This document shows, one piece after another, positions 51,620 to 61,255 of a DNA stretch of 64,000 nucleotides (positions within the stretch are counted from its first letter, which is position 1; each line of letters starts with the position of its first letter). Location of the stretch: NCBI GenBank assembly GCA_963765555.1, contig CAVXWX010000012.1, positions 186,001-250,000 on the forward strand. Direction: 5' to 3'. The position numbers were made by a program, and so were the translations under genes. This DNA is from JL08 sp963765555. Its GTDB lineage: Bacteria > Pseudomonadota > Alphaproteobacteria > Rhodobacterales > Rhodobacteraceae. The notes below the pieces were generated by a model that was not told where the DNA came from, searched no databases, and worked only from the letters and a program-made list of their open reading frames with translations.

Positions 51620-52249
51620 TCATTGTGATTCGGTTTGTGTGCTCAATCTGGCAACAACGATACGGAACGGTACCAGCGCCAGCAGGCCAAGCGACAGTTT
51701 GACCAACCAGTCTGCTGCCGCCAACGACACCCACAATGGTGTTTCGCCCCCAAACCCTAAAAACGGCAAACGCTCGTTCGCCCAGAGGACATCTGTGGCC
51801 GGATCGATGAACGCAAATTGTGCTGAAAAGGCGATCGAGAAAAACAGTGCCGTGTCCACCGATGACCCGACCAAAGTCGATACCAGTGGCGCTTTCCACC
51901 ATGTGCTGTTGCGCAACATCGAAAAAATCGAAACATCCAGCAACTGCGCTGTCAGAAACGCGATGCCAGATCCCACCGCAACACGGAACGTTACCAATGG
52001 CCCGAATTCGCCGGTAAGCTGTGTCCCGACCAATGAACAGAATATGCCGACAATAAAGCCGACAAATACAACGCTGCGCGCAGGCCCGGCGCCATAAACG
52101 CGGTTCATGATGTCGGTGACAAGAAATGCCAAAGGATAGGTGAACGCACCCCATGTCAGCCATTGGCCAAAAAGATGCTGCACCAGAATGTTGGACGCCA
52201 CAACAATGGCGGCCATAGCCAGAATACCGGGAAGATGTTCGCGTTTCAT
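51620..52249 (-). CDS. VUT-family (YhhQ-type) queuosine precursor transporter
   Basis: A 209-residue membrane protein with about six segments. The motifs LTWGAFTYPLAFLVTDIMNRVYG, LLRNSTWWKAPLVSTLVGSSVDTALFFSIAF and SLAAADWLVKLSLGLLALVPFRI match the vitamin-uptake-transporter (VUT/ECF-like) family, whose E. coli member YhhQ imports preQ0/preQ1. The start at 52249 gives MKREHLPGILAMAAIVVASN. The leader upstream contains no riboswitch I could identify. It lies 290 bp upstream of arfB on the same strand. Confidence 0.88.
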   Translation of the reverse strand: MKREHLPGILAMAAIVVASNILVQHLFGQWLTWGAFTYPLAFLVTDIMNRVYGAGPARSVVFVGFIVGIFCSLVGTQLTGEFGPLVTFRVAVGSGIAFLTAQLLDVSIFSMLRNSTWWKAPLVSTLVGSSVDTALFFSIAFSAQFAFIDPATDVLWANERLPFLGFGGETPLWVSLAAADWLVKLSLGLLALVPFRIVVARLSTQTESQ

Positions 52250-52340
52250 GTTGTTATGCCCGTTTTGTCAAGGTTGCGGCGACTTGGCCCGCCACATGGC
52301 AGACCGGGGCTGATTAATGTGTTGCGCGGGCGGGCGCAAG

Positions 52341-53243
52341 CTATTCCTGAACCACGTAATCAACGACTTCGGTGCGCTGGAAAGCCCGGAAATTGTCGTC
52401 GGAAATCATGGTGATGCGAATACGATCCTGTTCATCCTGCCATAGGGCGATACCTTCCAGATTGTCATGCTTCCCAGGAAGTGACGTAAAAAGCACAACG
52501 TCGTGTTCAAAACCTGTTGGGCTTACATCAAACCGGCGCACACGGCTGCGAAACCCGAATGGGCTGACCGCGCGTTCCAATACATAAAGCTTTCCATCAG
52601 GTCCGAAATCCGCGCCCACAGGGCGAAAAGACCCGTGCAACGTATATGAAAACGGCTGTTGCCACTTTTCCCCGTGTCTCCAACGATAAACGGGTGCGGT
52701 TTTGCGGCGGCCTTCGGGCACTGCAAACACGGTGCCACTGTCATCAACGGCCAAAGCCTCAATCCCGGCATTCGTGGCAAATGCCCTCCACGCTTTCGAA
52801 TAGGAGGCCCAATGCGCCTTGTCCAAAGGTGTATCGTAAATCCACACCCGCTGTACAAATTCGAACGAAACAACAATGCGGCCATTGGGAAGCAGCGCCA
52901 ACCCTTCGGAATCATGCAGATTTCCGGTTACATCCTCGCCTGCATCATTTTTCAGCAGGTTGGCGCTGGTTACGGAAATATTCCGGATTTTGCCATCTGA
53001 CCGGTTGATTTGCCCTGTCACAATATGCGCGCGATCCGTGACCGCATGAAAGGATTTGCCATCCGGCGTTAGCTCAAACCCCGAAAACCCGCCAAACCAG
53101 GGATCGGGCCGCGACCAGATATAGCGATCAAGCATATGCGCGGTCGCCGGTTGGGGCGTAGTAAATGGATGCACCGACCAGGCCGCAATAGCGGACACCA
53201 GACAAAACGCAGCGATCAGCGCTGCTTTAGAACTGTGGCGCAT
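52341..53243 (-). CDS. Esterase-like phytase-domain protein, secreted
   Basis: A 300-residue protein with a signal peptide (AALIAAFCLVSAIAAWS) and a beta-propeller-like body of the esterase-like-activity-of-phytase family. Seen are WFGGFSGFELTPDGKSFHAVTDRAH, DSEGLALLPNGRIVVSFE, IEALAVDDSGTVFAVPEG and KHDNLEGIALWQDEQDRIRITMISDDNF. Substrates of the family are mostly unknown. Its start overlaps the end of mepA by 28 bp, so it is coupled to mepA. Confidence 0.8.
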   Translation of the reverse strand: MRHSSKAALIAAFCLVSAIAAWSVHPFTTPQPATAHMLDRYIWSRPDPWFGGFSGFELTPDGKSFHAVTDRAHIVTGQINRSDGKIRNISVTSANLLKNDAGEDVTGNLHDSEGLALLPNGRIVVSFEFVQRVWIYDTPLDKAHWASYSKAWRAFATNAGIEALAVDDSGTVFAVPEGRRKTAPVYRWRHGEKWQQPFSYTLHGSFRPVGADFGPDGKLYVLERAVSPFGFRSRVRRFDVSPTGFEHDVVLFTSLPGKHDNLEGIALWQDEQDRIRITMISDDNFRAFQRTEVVDYVVQE

Positions 53244-54085
53244 TGTTGGGGCAAATCCGCCAGCACGTATTCACGTCTTGGTTTCGGTTTCTTCGCATTC
53301 GGGTCAGGGGGGGGTGGGTTCAGAATATCATTCACCCATTTCTGGGCATCGCCACACCCGTTGCCGGCTGGCGGCGGATCCTGATCAACGCAGCCGCGCG
53401 CGCCCTTGGGGCAGGCCAGCCGCACGTGAAAATGGTAGTGATGGCCATACCACGGGCGTACCTTGCGCAGCCATGACTTGTTGCCCTTTTCATCATTGCA
53501 CATCTGCACCTTTGCACCTGGAAACACGAAAATGCGGGCAACCCGTTTGTCTTTCGCAGCCGCCTTGATGATTTCGTGATGCGCCCGCGTCCAGTTGCTG
53601 TTTACATACGCGCCTTGTGCACGTCGCAGCGAAATAGACGAAATGTTTTCCCGCTGATTGCGCGACAGGTTGAGCCGGTCCGGCGGCAACATCCAGATAT
53701 CAACGTCCAACCCGATCTGGTGGCTGCGATGCCCGCTGAGCATCGGGCCGCCCCGCGGCTGGCTGATGTCACCGATGTAAAGACCTTTCCACCCCGGTTG
53801 ACGCGCGGCCTCGCGGCTCAGGTCCTGGATGAAATCAACGGCATCCGGATGCCCCCAATTCCGGTTGCGTGACAGTCGCATGGCCTGCCATGTCGGGCCG
53901 GTTTCGGGCAATTGCTCTGCACCCGCGACACAGCCCTTGGCATAGCTGCCAAACGGTGCGGGGCTATGTTCGGATGCATCTTTCATTGCGCCGAACTGCT
54001 GCTTTGCCAGTTGCTGCGCGCCTGTGGCGGCGGGCCAAACACCCAACGCAGCCAACAAACACAGTGATGTCAGGATTCGAACCAT
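53216..54085 (-). CDS. mepA: Penicillin-insensitive murein DD-endopeptidase MepA
   Basis: A 289-residue periplasmic zinc peptidase (LAS family) that cleaves peptidoglycan cross-links. It has a signal peptide (LTSLCLLAALGVWPAATGAQ) and the active-site segments RGGPMLSGHRSHQIGLDVDIWM and RPWYGHHYHFHVRLACP, which supply the metal-binding His and Asp residues. Two C-terminal Cys pairs may form disulfides. The ATG at 54085 overlaps the upstream MFS gene by 16 bp and its 3' end overlaps the esterase-like gene by 28 bp, so the three form one operon. Confidence 0.94.
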   Translation of the reverse strand: MVRILTSLCLLAALGVWPAATGAQQLAKQQFGAMKDASEHSPAPFGSYAKGCVAGAEQLPETGPTWQAMRLSRNRNWGHPDAVDFIQDLSREAARQPGWKGLYIGDISQPRGGPMLSGHRSHQIGLDVDIWMLPPDRLNLSRNQRENISSISLRRAQGAYVNSNWTRAHHEIIKAAAKDKRVARIFVFPGAKVQMCNDEKGNKSWLRKVRPWYGHHYHFHVRLACPKGARGCVDQDPPPAGNGCGDAQKWVNDILNPPPPDPNAKKPKPRREYVLADLPQQCATVLKQR

Positions 54086-55452
54086 TCTGCCTTGTCTCCC
54101 TTCGGATGGACCCAGCGTAACAGGATCAGGCCGATGACGAAAAGTACAATTACCGGTGAAATGCCCCAACGCGCACTGCCTGTCGCATATGTGACCATTC
54201 CGATCAGGGCAGGGGCCAGAAACGAAGTTGCTTTTCCCGACAGGGCAAACAATCCGAACGCTTCGGTCGGTCGGGCGGGGTTGGCATGGCGCACCATCAT
54301 GGATCGTGACGCGGAATAAAGCGCGCCGCCCGCCCCCCCGATGGCCGCCCCACAGAAATAAAACACGATGTCGGGCAGGGCAGAACCGACAGGCAAGGGA
54401 ACCCCGAAAATCTGTTCACGTGACATGCCGACGATAACGCTACAAACCGCAATCAACACATAGATCGTAGAGGTGATAACCGGTCTTGGCCCATAAGCAC
54501 GGTCGGCCCGCCCGCCGATGAATGTCACAATCGCGGCTGTGACCGCGCCCACGATACCGAACACCCCGATCTGGATAATCGACCAGTTCAGAACCAGCGT
54601 CGCATAGACACCGCCAAAACCGTAAAGCGCATTCAGCGCATCACGATAAAACATTGAAGACGCCAGAAAGGCCGCAAGACTTTTGCGCCGGACCACGGAT
54701 TTCAACGTAGCCCCCAGATCGCGGAACGCCGCCGGGATCGAGGCCGAAGCCGCCTTGTGCCCCGGTGCCTCGCGCACCCACATGAAAAACGGGATCATGA
54801 ACACAAGATACCAAAGCGCCGTAAACGGGCCGACAAACCGCGTGCCTTCCCGCGCTGTCGCATCCAGCCCGAATAGCGGATCAAGCCCGATCAGCGTTTT
54901 GCCGGTTTCGTTTTCGGCAAATAACAGCAGCATTGCGAACAGCGAAACAACTCCGCCCCAATAGCCAAAGGCAGCCCCGGAACCGGAAATCCGGCCCACC
55001 TCTTGATCGTCCCCCAGCGATGGCAGGATCGCGTTCACAAAGATCAGGGCATATTCCGCGCCGATCATCGCAACGCCGAAACTGATCAGCGCGCCCCATA
55101 AAAACAATCCGTCCGGCATCAGAAACCAGATGCCGCAAGTGCCCCCGACATACAGAACCGAAAACGCAATGATCCAAGGCATACGCCGCCCCGAACTGTC
55201 CGCGAACGCGCCCAACACGGGCGCAGTGAAGGCAATCGCCAGCCCGATCACGGTTTGGCCCAGTGACCAAAGCGATTGGGCATTGGCGTCTGCCTGCGCC
55301 TCTGGCAGACCGGTTTCCAGAAAATACTGTGCCGCTACAGCCGCGAAATAAGGGCCAAAGATAAAGGTCAGCAGCAACGTGTAAAACGGCTGCGTCGCCC
55401 AATCAAAGGCCATCCAGCCCCAAACCCGCTTTCGCAGTGATACCTGCACCAT
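54070..55452 (-). CDS. MFS transporter, UMF1/Atg22 type
   Basis: A 460-residue membrane protein with about 12 segments. The opening WGWMAFDWATQPFYTLLLTFIFGPYFAA and the motif FADSSGRRMPWIIAFSVLYV are typical of the UMF1 (Atg22-like) branch of the major facilitator superfamily. FVNAILPSLGDDQEVGRISGSGAAFGYWGGVVSLF is the branch's conserved central motif. The substrate is unknown. The ATG at 55452 has AGAGG upstream. It leads the operon with mepA and the phytase-like gene. Confidence 0.86.
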   Translation of the reverse strand: MVQVSLRKRVWGWMAFDWATQPFYTLLLTFIFGPYFAAVAAQYFLETGLPEAQADANAQSLWSLGQTVIGLAIAFTAPVLGAFADSSGRRMPWIIAFSVLYVGGTCGIWFLMPDGLFLWGALISFGVAMIGAEYALIFVNAILPSLGDDQEVGRISGSGAAFGYWGGVVSLFAMLLLFAENETGKTLIGLDPLFGLDATAREGTRFVGPFTALWYLVFMIPFFMWVREAPGHKAASASIPAAFRDLGATLKSVVRRKSLAAFLASSMFYRDALNALYGFGGVYATLVLNWSIIQIGVFGIVGAVTAAIVTFIGGRADRAYGPRPVITSTIYVLIAVCSVIVGMSREQIFGVPLPVGSALPDIVFYFCGAAIGGAGGALYSASRSMMVRHANPARPTEAFGLFALSGKATSFLAPALIGMVTYATGSARWGISPVIVLFVIGLILLRWVHPKGDKAEWFES

Positions 55453-55597
55453 ATTCTGCCTCTTGCCGATTGTGCGCATTAGCGCAGGTGGGGCTGCACA
55501 AGGCAAGAAACGCTTTATCATGCCCGCCGTGTCATTTGATGCTCTTGCTCTTTGGTGTTCGGGGCCTTACCTCGGGATCAGAAAAAAGGATGCCGTG

Positions 55598-55885
55598 ATG
55601 TTGTCTCTGTTTCAAATTCTGATGCTGATCCTTGATGTGGTGTGGTTTTTTATCATCGCCCACGTCATCATGAGTTGGCTGATCAATTTTCAGGTCATCA
55701 ACATGCACCAGCCGCTTGTCGCCCAAATCTGGCACATGCTGAACCGCGTTCTGGAACCGATGTACCAACCGATCCGTCGCATTCTGCCCAACATGCAGGG
55801 CATTGATCTGGCCCCGTTGGTCGCCCTGATTGCCGTCTACGCGCTGCGCATCATTCTGGCGAACAACATTTCGGCTTTTTACTAA
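55598..55885 (+). CDS. YggT-family membrane protein
   Basis: A 95-residue protein with two hydrophobic segments (FQILMLILDVVWFFIIAHVIMSWL and IDLAPLVALIAVYALRIIL) separated by the conserved RVLEPMYQPIRRILPNMQGIDLAPL, the YggT signature. The family is linked to osmotic stress and to cell envelope or division-site proteins, but the mechanism is unknown. The ATG at 55598 is chosen as the only one that gives the family N-terminus; a GTG-ATG pair precedes it. Confidence 0.88.
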   Translation: MLSLFQILMLILDVVWFFIIAHVIMSWLINFQVINMHQPLVAQIWHMLNRVLEPMYQPIRRILPNMQGIDLAPLVALIAVYALRIILANNISAFY

Positions 55886-56001
55886 CCAAACCTTAGAACA
55901 AACCGTCAAATCCTTAGGGTCAGGTGCCGCTTGGCCCTTGTTCCCCGATTCCGTGTGTGGGACAATTCTGTAAAAGAGCAGAAAACAAAAAAGGGTCGAC
56001 A

Positions 56002-58047
56002 ATGACAGGCGCTGCCACGCTGCTGCAGGATGTATTCGGCTTTGATGCCTTTCGACCTGGCCAGCAGGACATTGTCGAAGCCGTGACAGCCGGTGAAAAC
56101 GTTTTGGCGATCATGCCGACAGGCGGGGGGAAATCCCTGTGTTTTCAGCTGCCCGCGCTGATGCGTGACGGGGTCACGGTTGTTATCTCGCCCTTGATTG
56201 CCTTGATGCGGGATCAGGTTCGCGCCTTGCAAGAGGCGGGCGTTGCCGCCGGTGCGCTGACATCCGGCAATACCGAAGAAGAAACCGAAGCGGTTTGGGA
56301 CGCGTTGGAACAGGGCCGGTTGAAACTGCTTTACATGGCGCCCGAACGGCTGGCTGCGGGCAGTGCGATGGGCATGTTGCGCCGGATCAACGTGACGATG
56401 ATCGCAGTGGACGAGGCGCATTGCGTCAGCCAGTGGGGCCATGATTTCCGCCCTGATTATCTGCGCATCGGCGAATTGCGGCGCGCGCTGAACGTGCCGT
56501 TGGCAGCCTTCACGGCAACCGCAGATGCCGAAACCCGGCAAGAAATCGTTGAAAAGCTGTTTGACGGTGGCGCCCCGCGCGCCTTTTTGCACGGATTTGA
56601 CCGCCCGAATATCCATCTTGCCTTTGCCCCCAAAAACAGCCCGCGCCGCCAGATTCTGGATTTTGCCGCCGCCCGCAAAGGGCAATCCGGCATCGTCTAT
56701 TGCGGCACCCGAGCCAAAACCGAAGGTCTGGCCGGTGCCCTGCAAGAGGCGGGGCATGCCGCCTGCCATTATCATGGCGGGATGGAGGCCGAAGACCGCC
56801 GAATTGTCGAACGCCGGTTCCAGCAGGAAGACGGGTTGATTGTTGTTGCCACCGTGGCGTTTGGCATGGGCATCGACAAGCCCGATATCCGGTGGGTCGC
56901 ACATGCCGATCTGCCAAAATCCATCGAAGGCTATTATCAGGAAATCGGGCGCGCGGGGCGCGATGGTGCACCGGCACAAACGCTGACCCTGTTCGGGGCG
57001 GATGATATCCGCCTGCGCCGCTCCCAGATTGACGAAGGTCTGGCGCCGCCGGAACGGCGTATGGCCGATCATGCCCGACTGAACGCGCTACTTGGGCTGG
57101 CCGAAGCGCTGGAATGCCGGCGCAAAACCTTGCTGGGTTATTTCGGGGAAGAGGGCGCCGCCTGCGGCCATTGCGATCTGTGTGATACGCCGGCCGATGT
57201 GTTTGATGGCACAACGGCGGTGCGCAAGGCACTGTCTGCGATATTGCGCACCGATGAACGGTTTGGTGCCGGGCATCTGATTGATATTCTGACCGGCACC
57301 AGAACAGACAAGATTGCAGCACGCGGGCATGATGATTTGCCGACATTCGGCGTTGGCAGCGAATATGACAAAAGCGGATGGCAGGCCGTGTTCCGGCAGA
57401 TGATGGGCCACGATCTCGTGCGCCCCGATCCCGAACGGCACGGGGCCTTGCGCATGACCGATAAGGCCCTGCCGATTTTGCGTGATCAGGCCACGATTGA
57501 CCTGCGCCGCGATACCATCCGCGCCGCCGCCAAAAACCGTCGCCCCGCGATCAAAACACTGGTGTCCGAAGAAGACGCACCGCTTTTGTCCGCGCTCAAG
57601 GCACGCCGCCGCGCCTTTGCCGAAGCGGCGAAACTGCCCGCCTATATCGTGTTCAATGACAGTACTTTGATTGAAATGGCAGAAACCCGACCTGCCACAC
57701 TTGATGACATGGCGCGCATCAGCGGAGTGGGTGCGAAAAAGCTGGAACGCTACGGTGCCGCCTTTCTTGAAGTGATCACAGGTGCCCGCGAAGAGGTGCA
57801 CCCGACACGTCGCAAACTGGCCGGTCGCCCCGCCGGAGAACTGTACGACCGATTGCTGGAGGTACAGGCCGAACTGTCACGCGGATCGGCAGGTATCGAC
57901 AAGCCGATCAGTTGTTCCGCGTCGCTACTGGCAAAAATTGCGGCCACACGTCCGCAGAACGCGGGTGCGCTGGAAAGGTTGCTGGGCGAACGCCGCGCAG
58001 AACGTTTTGGCGATGCCTTTCTGGACGTCCTGCGTGAGGCGGGCTAG
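56002..58047 (+). CDS. recQ: ATP-dependent DNA helicase RecQ
   Basis: A 681-residue 3'-5' helicase. Motifs are FRPGQQDIVEAVTAGENVLAIMPTGGGKSLCFQLPAL (motifs 0 and I), VAVDEAHCVSQWGHDFRPDY (DEAH), GIVYCGTRAKTEGLAGAL, ATVAFGMGIDKPDIRWVAHADLPKS and YYQEIGRAGRDGAP. The zinc-binding RQC region contains CGHCDLCDTP. A C-terminal HRDC domain is present (ARISGVGAKKLERYGAAFLEVI), followed by a ~100-residue tail. The ATG at 56002 gives MTGAATLLQDVFGFDAF. Confidence 0.96.
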   Translation: MTGAATLLQDVFGFDAFRPGQQDIVEAVTAGENVLAIMPTGGGKSLCFQLPALMRDGVTVVISPLIALMRDQVRALQEAGVAAGALTSGNTEEETEAVWDALEQGRLKLLYMAPERLAAGSAMGMLRRINVTMIAVDEAHCVSQWGHDFRPDYLRIGELRRALNVPLAAFTATADAETRQEIVEKLFDGGAPRAFLHGFDRPNIHLAFAPKNSPRRQILDFAAARKGQSGIVYCGTRAKTEGLAGALQEAGHAACHYHGGMEAEDRRIVERRFQQEDGLIVVATVAFGMGIDKPDIRWVAHADLPKSIEGYYQEIGRAGRDGAPAQTLTLFGADDIRLRRSQIDEGLAPPERRMADHARLNALLGLAEALECRRKTLLGYFGEEGAACGHCDLCDTPADVFDGTTAVRKALSAILRTDERFGAGHLIDILTGTRTDKIAARGHDDLPTFGVGSEYDKSGWQAVFRQMMGHDLVRPDPERHGALRMTDKALPILRDQATIDLRRDTIRAAAKNRRPAIKTLVSEEDAPLLSALKARRRAFAEAAKLPAYIVFNDSTLIEMAETRPATLDDMARISGVGAKKLERYGAAFLEVITGAREEVHPTRRKLAGRPAGELYDRLLEVQAELSRGSAGIDKPISCSASLLAKIAATRPQNAGALERLLGERRAERFGDAFLDVLREAG

Positions 58048-58076
58048 GTCTGCCGTATCGAACAAGAGGATCAGCT

Positions 58077-58850
58077 ATGCTCGTTGTCATTTCGCCCGCA
58101 AAACGTCTCGACTGGTCAGATACGGCAGTGCCCGGAACTGACCCCGCCTTTCAGGAAGATGCGATGCGTCTGGTGCGCACCGCGCGTAATCTTGGGCTGG
58201 GTGATCTGCGCAAACTGATGGACCTAAGCCCCGATCTGGCCCGCCTGAACCGCGACAGGTTCCGCAGCTTTGCTGAAGATCCCGATGCACAAGCAACACG
58301 GCCGGCAGCGCTGGCCTTTGCCGGTGATACCTATCAGGGGCTGGAAGCAGGCAGTCTTGACGCGGACGAGATGGAATACGCACAGGATCATTTGCGTATC
58401 CTGTCCGGACTTTATGGTCTGCTGCGCCCGCTTGACGCGATTCAGCCTTATCGGTTGGAAATGGGCAGCCGCCTGAAAACGCGCCGTGGTGGTAACCTTT
58501 ATGACTATTGGCGCGATCAATTGTCAAAGGCGCTGAACGCCCAGGCCGAAACCATCGGATCCGATGTTCTGGTCAATTGCGCCAGTCAGGAATATTTTGG
58601 CGCGGTCGACCTTAAGGCGCTGAAACTGCGTGTGGTTACGCCAGTCTTTATGGAAGACAAATCGGGGACCCCCAAGATCGTCAGTTTCTTTGCCAAAAAG
58701 GCACGCGGCGCGTGCGCAAGGTTCATCGTCCAGAACCGATTGCAAACGCCGGAAAGCCTGCAGGATTTCGATACCGGTGGCTACGCCTACCGCGCGGACC
58801 TGAGCACGCCGGAAAAACCGGTTTTCGTGCGCCCCTATTCCGCCGCCTGA
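58077..58850 (+). CDS. yaaA: Peroxide stress protein YaaA
   Basis: A 257-residue DUF328/YaaA protein; in E. coli it lowers free iron during peroxide stress and protects DNA. The family pattern is complete: MLVVISPAKRLDWSD, DLSPDLARLNRDRFRSF, LAFAGDTYQGLEAGSLDADEMEYAQDHLRILSGLYGLLRPLDAIQPYRLEMGSRL and VLVNCASQEYFGAVDL. It follows recQ by 29 bp and its 3' end overlaps the convergent histidine kinase by 16 bp. Confidence 0.95.
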   Translation: MLVVISPAKRLDWSDTAVPGTDPAFQEDAMRLVRTARNLGLGDLRKLMDLSPDLARLNRDRFRSFAEDPDAQATRPAALAFAGDTYQGLEAGSLDADEMEYAQDHLRILSGLYGLLRPLDAIQPYRLEMGSRLKTRRGGNLYDYWRDQLSKALNAQAETIGSDVLVNCASQEYFGAVDLKALKLRVVTPVFMEDKSGTPKIVSFFAKKARGACARFIVQNRLQTPESLQDFDTGGYAYRADLSTPEKPVFVRPYSAA

Positions 58851-61043
58851 TCGGGTTCAGCCACCAAAGGGCGCGCACCTTTCGGATGGAATTCCGCGAT
58901 TTTGTCATGAATTGCCGCCTTGCGCAGCGGCTTGGTCAGGTAGTGATCCAGCCCCGCTGACAGAATGCCCTGTTCGTCCCCGTCCATCGCATGTGCCGTC
59001 AACGCGACAATCGGAACATGGCCACCATTGGCCTTCTCCAGTTTCCGAATTTCCTGTGTCGCCTGTTTGCCATCCATTTTCGGCATCGAAATATCCATAA
59101 AAATCATGTCTGGTGCAAAGCTTTGGAACAGATCAACAGCCTCAAGCCCGTTCGCTGCAAACTGCACCTCGATCTCCAGATCCTTGACCATTTTACCAAA
59201 GACAAGCTGATTGGTCTTGTTGTCCTCGGCCGCAAGAACACGCATCAAACGCGGTGTCTCGGACGCGGATATTTGCGGCAGATCGTTTGGCGGGTCGGCT
59301 TGTTCCGGTGATCCGGCAACTTCGGGTTAAAGTTCCCAGTTGCGTTAGCAGGTCATGGCGGCGCACCGGTTTTTGAACAACGGCATGTACATACCGGTAC
59401 GCGGGGTCCTGTTCCGCGAAACCGGGGTTTGGGCTGAACAGGATCACCGGTACGGACCAACCCGCCTTTCGAAGCGCCGTCGCCAGTTCCATCCCGTCCA
59501 TATCAGCCATGTTGTGGTCAGACAGAACCAGATCGAAAGTAGCGTTCATTGACGCCAATGCCACCGCGCCCGACGCACAGCATGTGGCGTCAATTCCCAG
59601 TTGACGCATCTGTTTTTCCACGATCATGCCGTTGGTTTCTAGGTCACTGACCACCATCACATTCTTTAAGCTTTCTGGCAGTCTGGGTGGGTCGGCCGGT
59701 GTTGCATCTTTGGTGGCCATCAAAAGATTGAACCCGAAACAGGATCCCACGCCGACCTCGCTTTCAACCCAGACCTGCCCGTCCATCATTTCAACCAGTC
59801 GTTGCGATATGGCCAGCCCCAACCCTGTGCCTTCAAACTGGCGGTTCCGGTCATCCTCAACCTGATTGAATTCCCCGAAAATATGGCCAACCTTGTCAGC
59901 GGGAATACCGATACCGGTATCTTCGATGGCAATATGGATTTTGGTTTTTTCGCCGCCGAAGGCTGGCACGCCCGTGGCGCGGATCAAGACATGGCCCTGC
60001 GTCGTGAACTTGACCGCGTTGCCGATCAGGTTGGTCAGCACCTGCCGAACCCGCCCCGCATCGCCTACAAATTCGGTTGGCAGGAACAGATCGTAATCAA
60101 CGAGCAGATCAATACCTTTTTCGCGCGCCGACGTTTGCAGCAGAACCACAACCTCGTGAATGCAGCGTTCCAGATCAAAGGGTGCGGGATGCAGCACCAG
60201 CTTTTCGGCTTCGATCTTTGAATAGTCCAATACGTCGTTGATAATGACCAGCAACGCCTCTCCCGAGTTTTTGATGGTGGTGACATAAAGCTGTTGTTCT
60301 TCGCTAAGCGGCGTATCTGTCAGCAATTCCGCCATCCCGACAACGCCATTCATCGGGGTTCTGATTTCATGGCTCATATTCGCCAAAAAAGCAGATTTGG
60401 TACGGTTCGCCGCTTCTGCATTGCGCCGCGCCTCTTTTAGCTCTTGCTCGTAGCGGACGGATGCCGTGATGTTCAGACCAAGCGAGACGACATCACCGCC
60501 TTGGCCGCGCTTGTCGACCAGCCTTATGAACAGGCGGTTCCACAATTCGACAACGATAGGGTCCGGTGTCGGGGCATGCCACCGGTCGGTCATCATTGTC
60601 CGCCACTCAGCAGCTGACAGCCCGCCAGTATTCACGATCCCTTCCTCGGTCAGGGCTTGCAGGATGTGCACATAATTCACGCCGGGTCGTATGTCCTCCA
60701 ACCCGTCAAAAACCGACAGATAGGCGGCATTGGCGGCGACAAGATTGCTGTCCACATCAAAGACAGCAAACCCGTCTTCGATCGTTTCGATCGAATGCCA
60801 CAATCGGCGCTCTGCAATTTCGACCTTTTGATGGGCGACCGTCAGGTCGGATTTCACGCGCACGTTTTCATCCCGCACCGTTGCAACTTCGGCGCGGGTT
60901 TCCACAATTTCATCCGATAGGGCGCGCGCGTGGTTCCCCAGCTTGCGATTGGCGGCGAAAAGTTCGGCCTGTTTCAATTCCAGCAGGCGTTCCGCTGCCA
61001 GCCGTGCCCGGCGTTCTTCGGCCAGTTTGTTGGCAAGGCTCAT
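58835..61043 (-). pseudogene. Hybrid sensor histidine kinase, one frameshift before the second receiver
   Basis: The gene would encode a ~735-residue kinase: an N-terminal coiled coil (~1-85), a PAS domain (SIETIEDGFAVFDVDSNLVAANAAYLSVFDG), HisKA (FLANMSHEIRTPMNGVVG, His near residue 223), HATPase (RVRQVLTNLIGNAVKFT, DTGIGIP, GTGLGLAIS) and two receivers. A one-base shift near 59327 changes frame, after which EVAGSPEQADPPNDLPQ leads into the second receiver RVLAAEDNKTNQLVF with MDISMPKMDG. Receiver 1 lacks the acidic pair at its start (NVMVVSDLETNG) but keeps an Asp in VLSDHNM. If real, the shift cuts off only the last receiver. Ligand unknown; no membrane segment, so it is cytoplasmic. Confidence 0.82.
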
Positions 61044-61255
61044 GCCCGTGCTCCGCAAAGTCCGCGTCAAGTATTGCGGGACCGTGACGGATTACGGTGA
61101 AGATAGACTTAAAGACCTGCGGTCGCATCGTTGCCAACATTGTGGCGCCTATCCGGAGCCTGAGCAGGCAGTTTGTGATGCAACGCTCTGGAGCGTGCGC
61201 GTCGGCAATGGCGCAATTTCCCGTATTTTTGGCAAAAAGAAGCACAGGACGTGCC

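Noticed and set aside
52250..52340. preQ1 riboswitch upstream of the VUT transporter.
   Set aside because: No recognisable preQ1-I pseudoknot sequence and no conserved aptamer pattern could be seen.
55906..57072. 388-residue open frame antisense to recQ.
   Set aside because: Same shadow pattern; the recQ motifs on the other strand are unambiguous.
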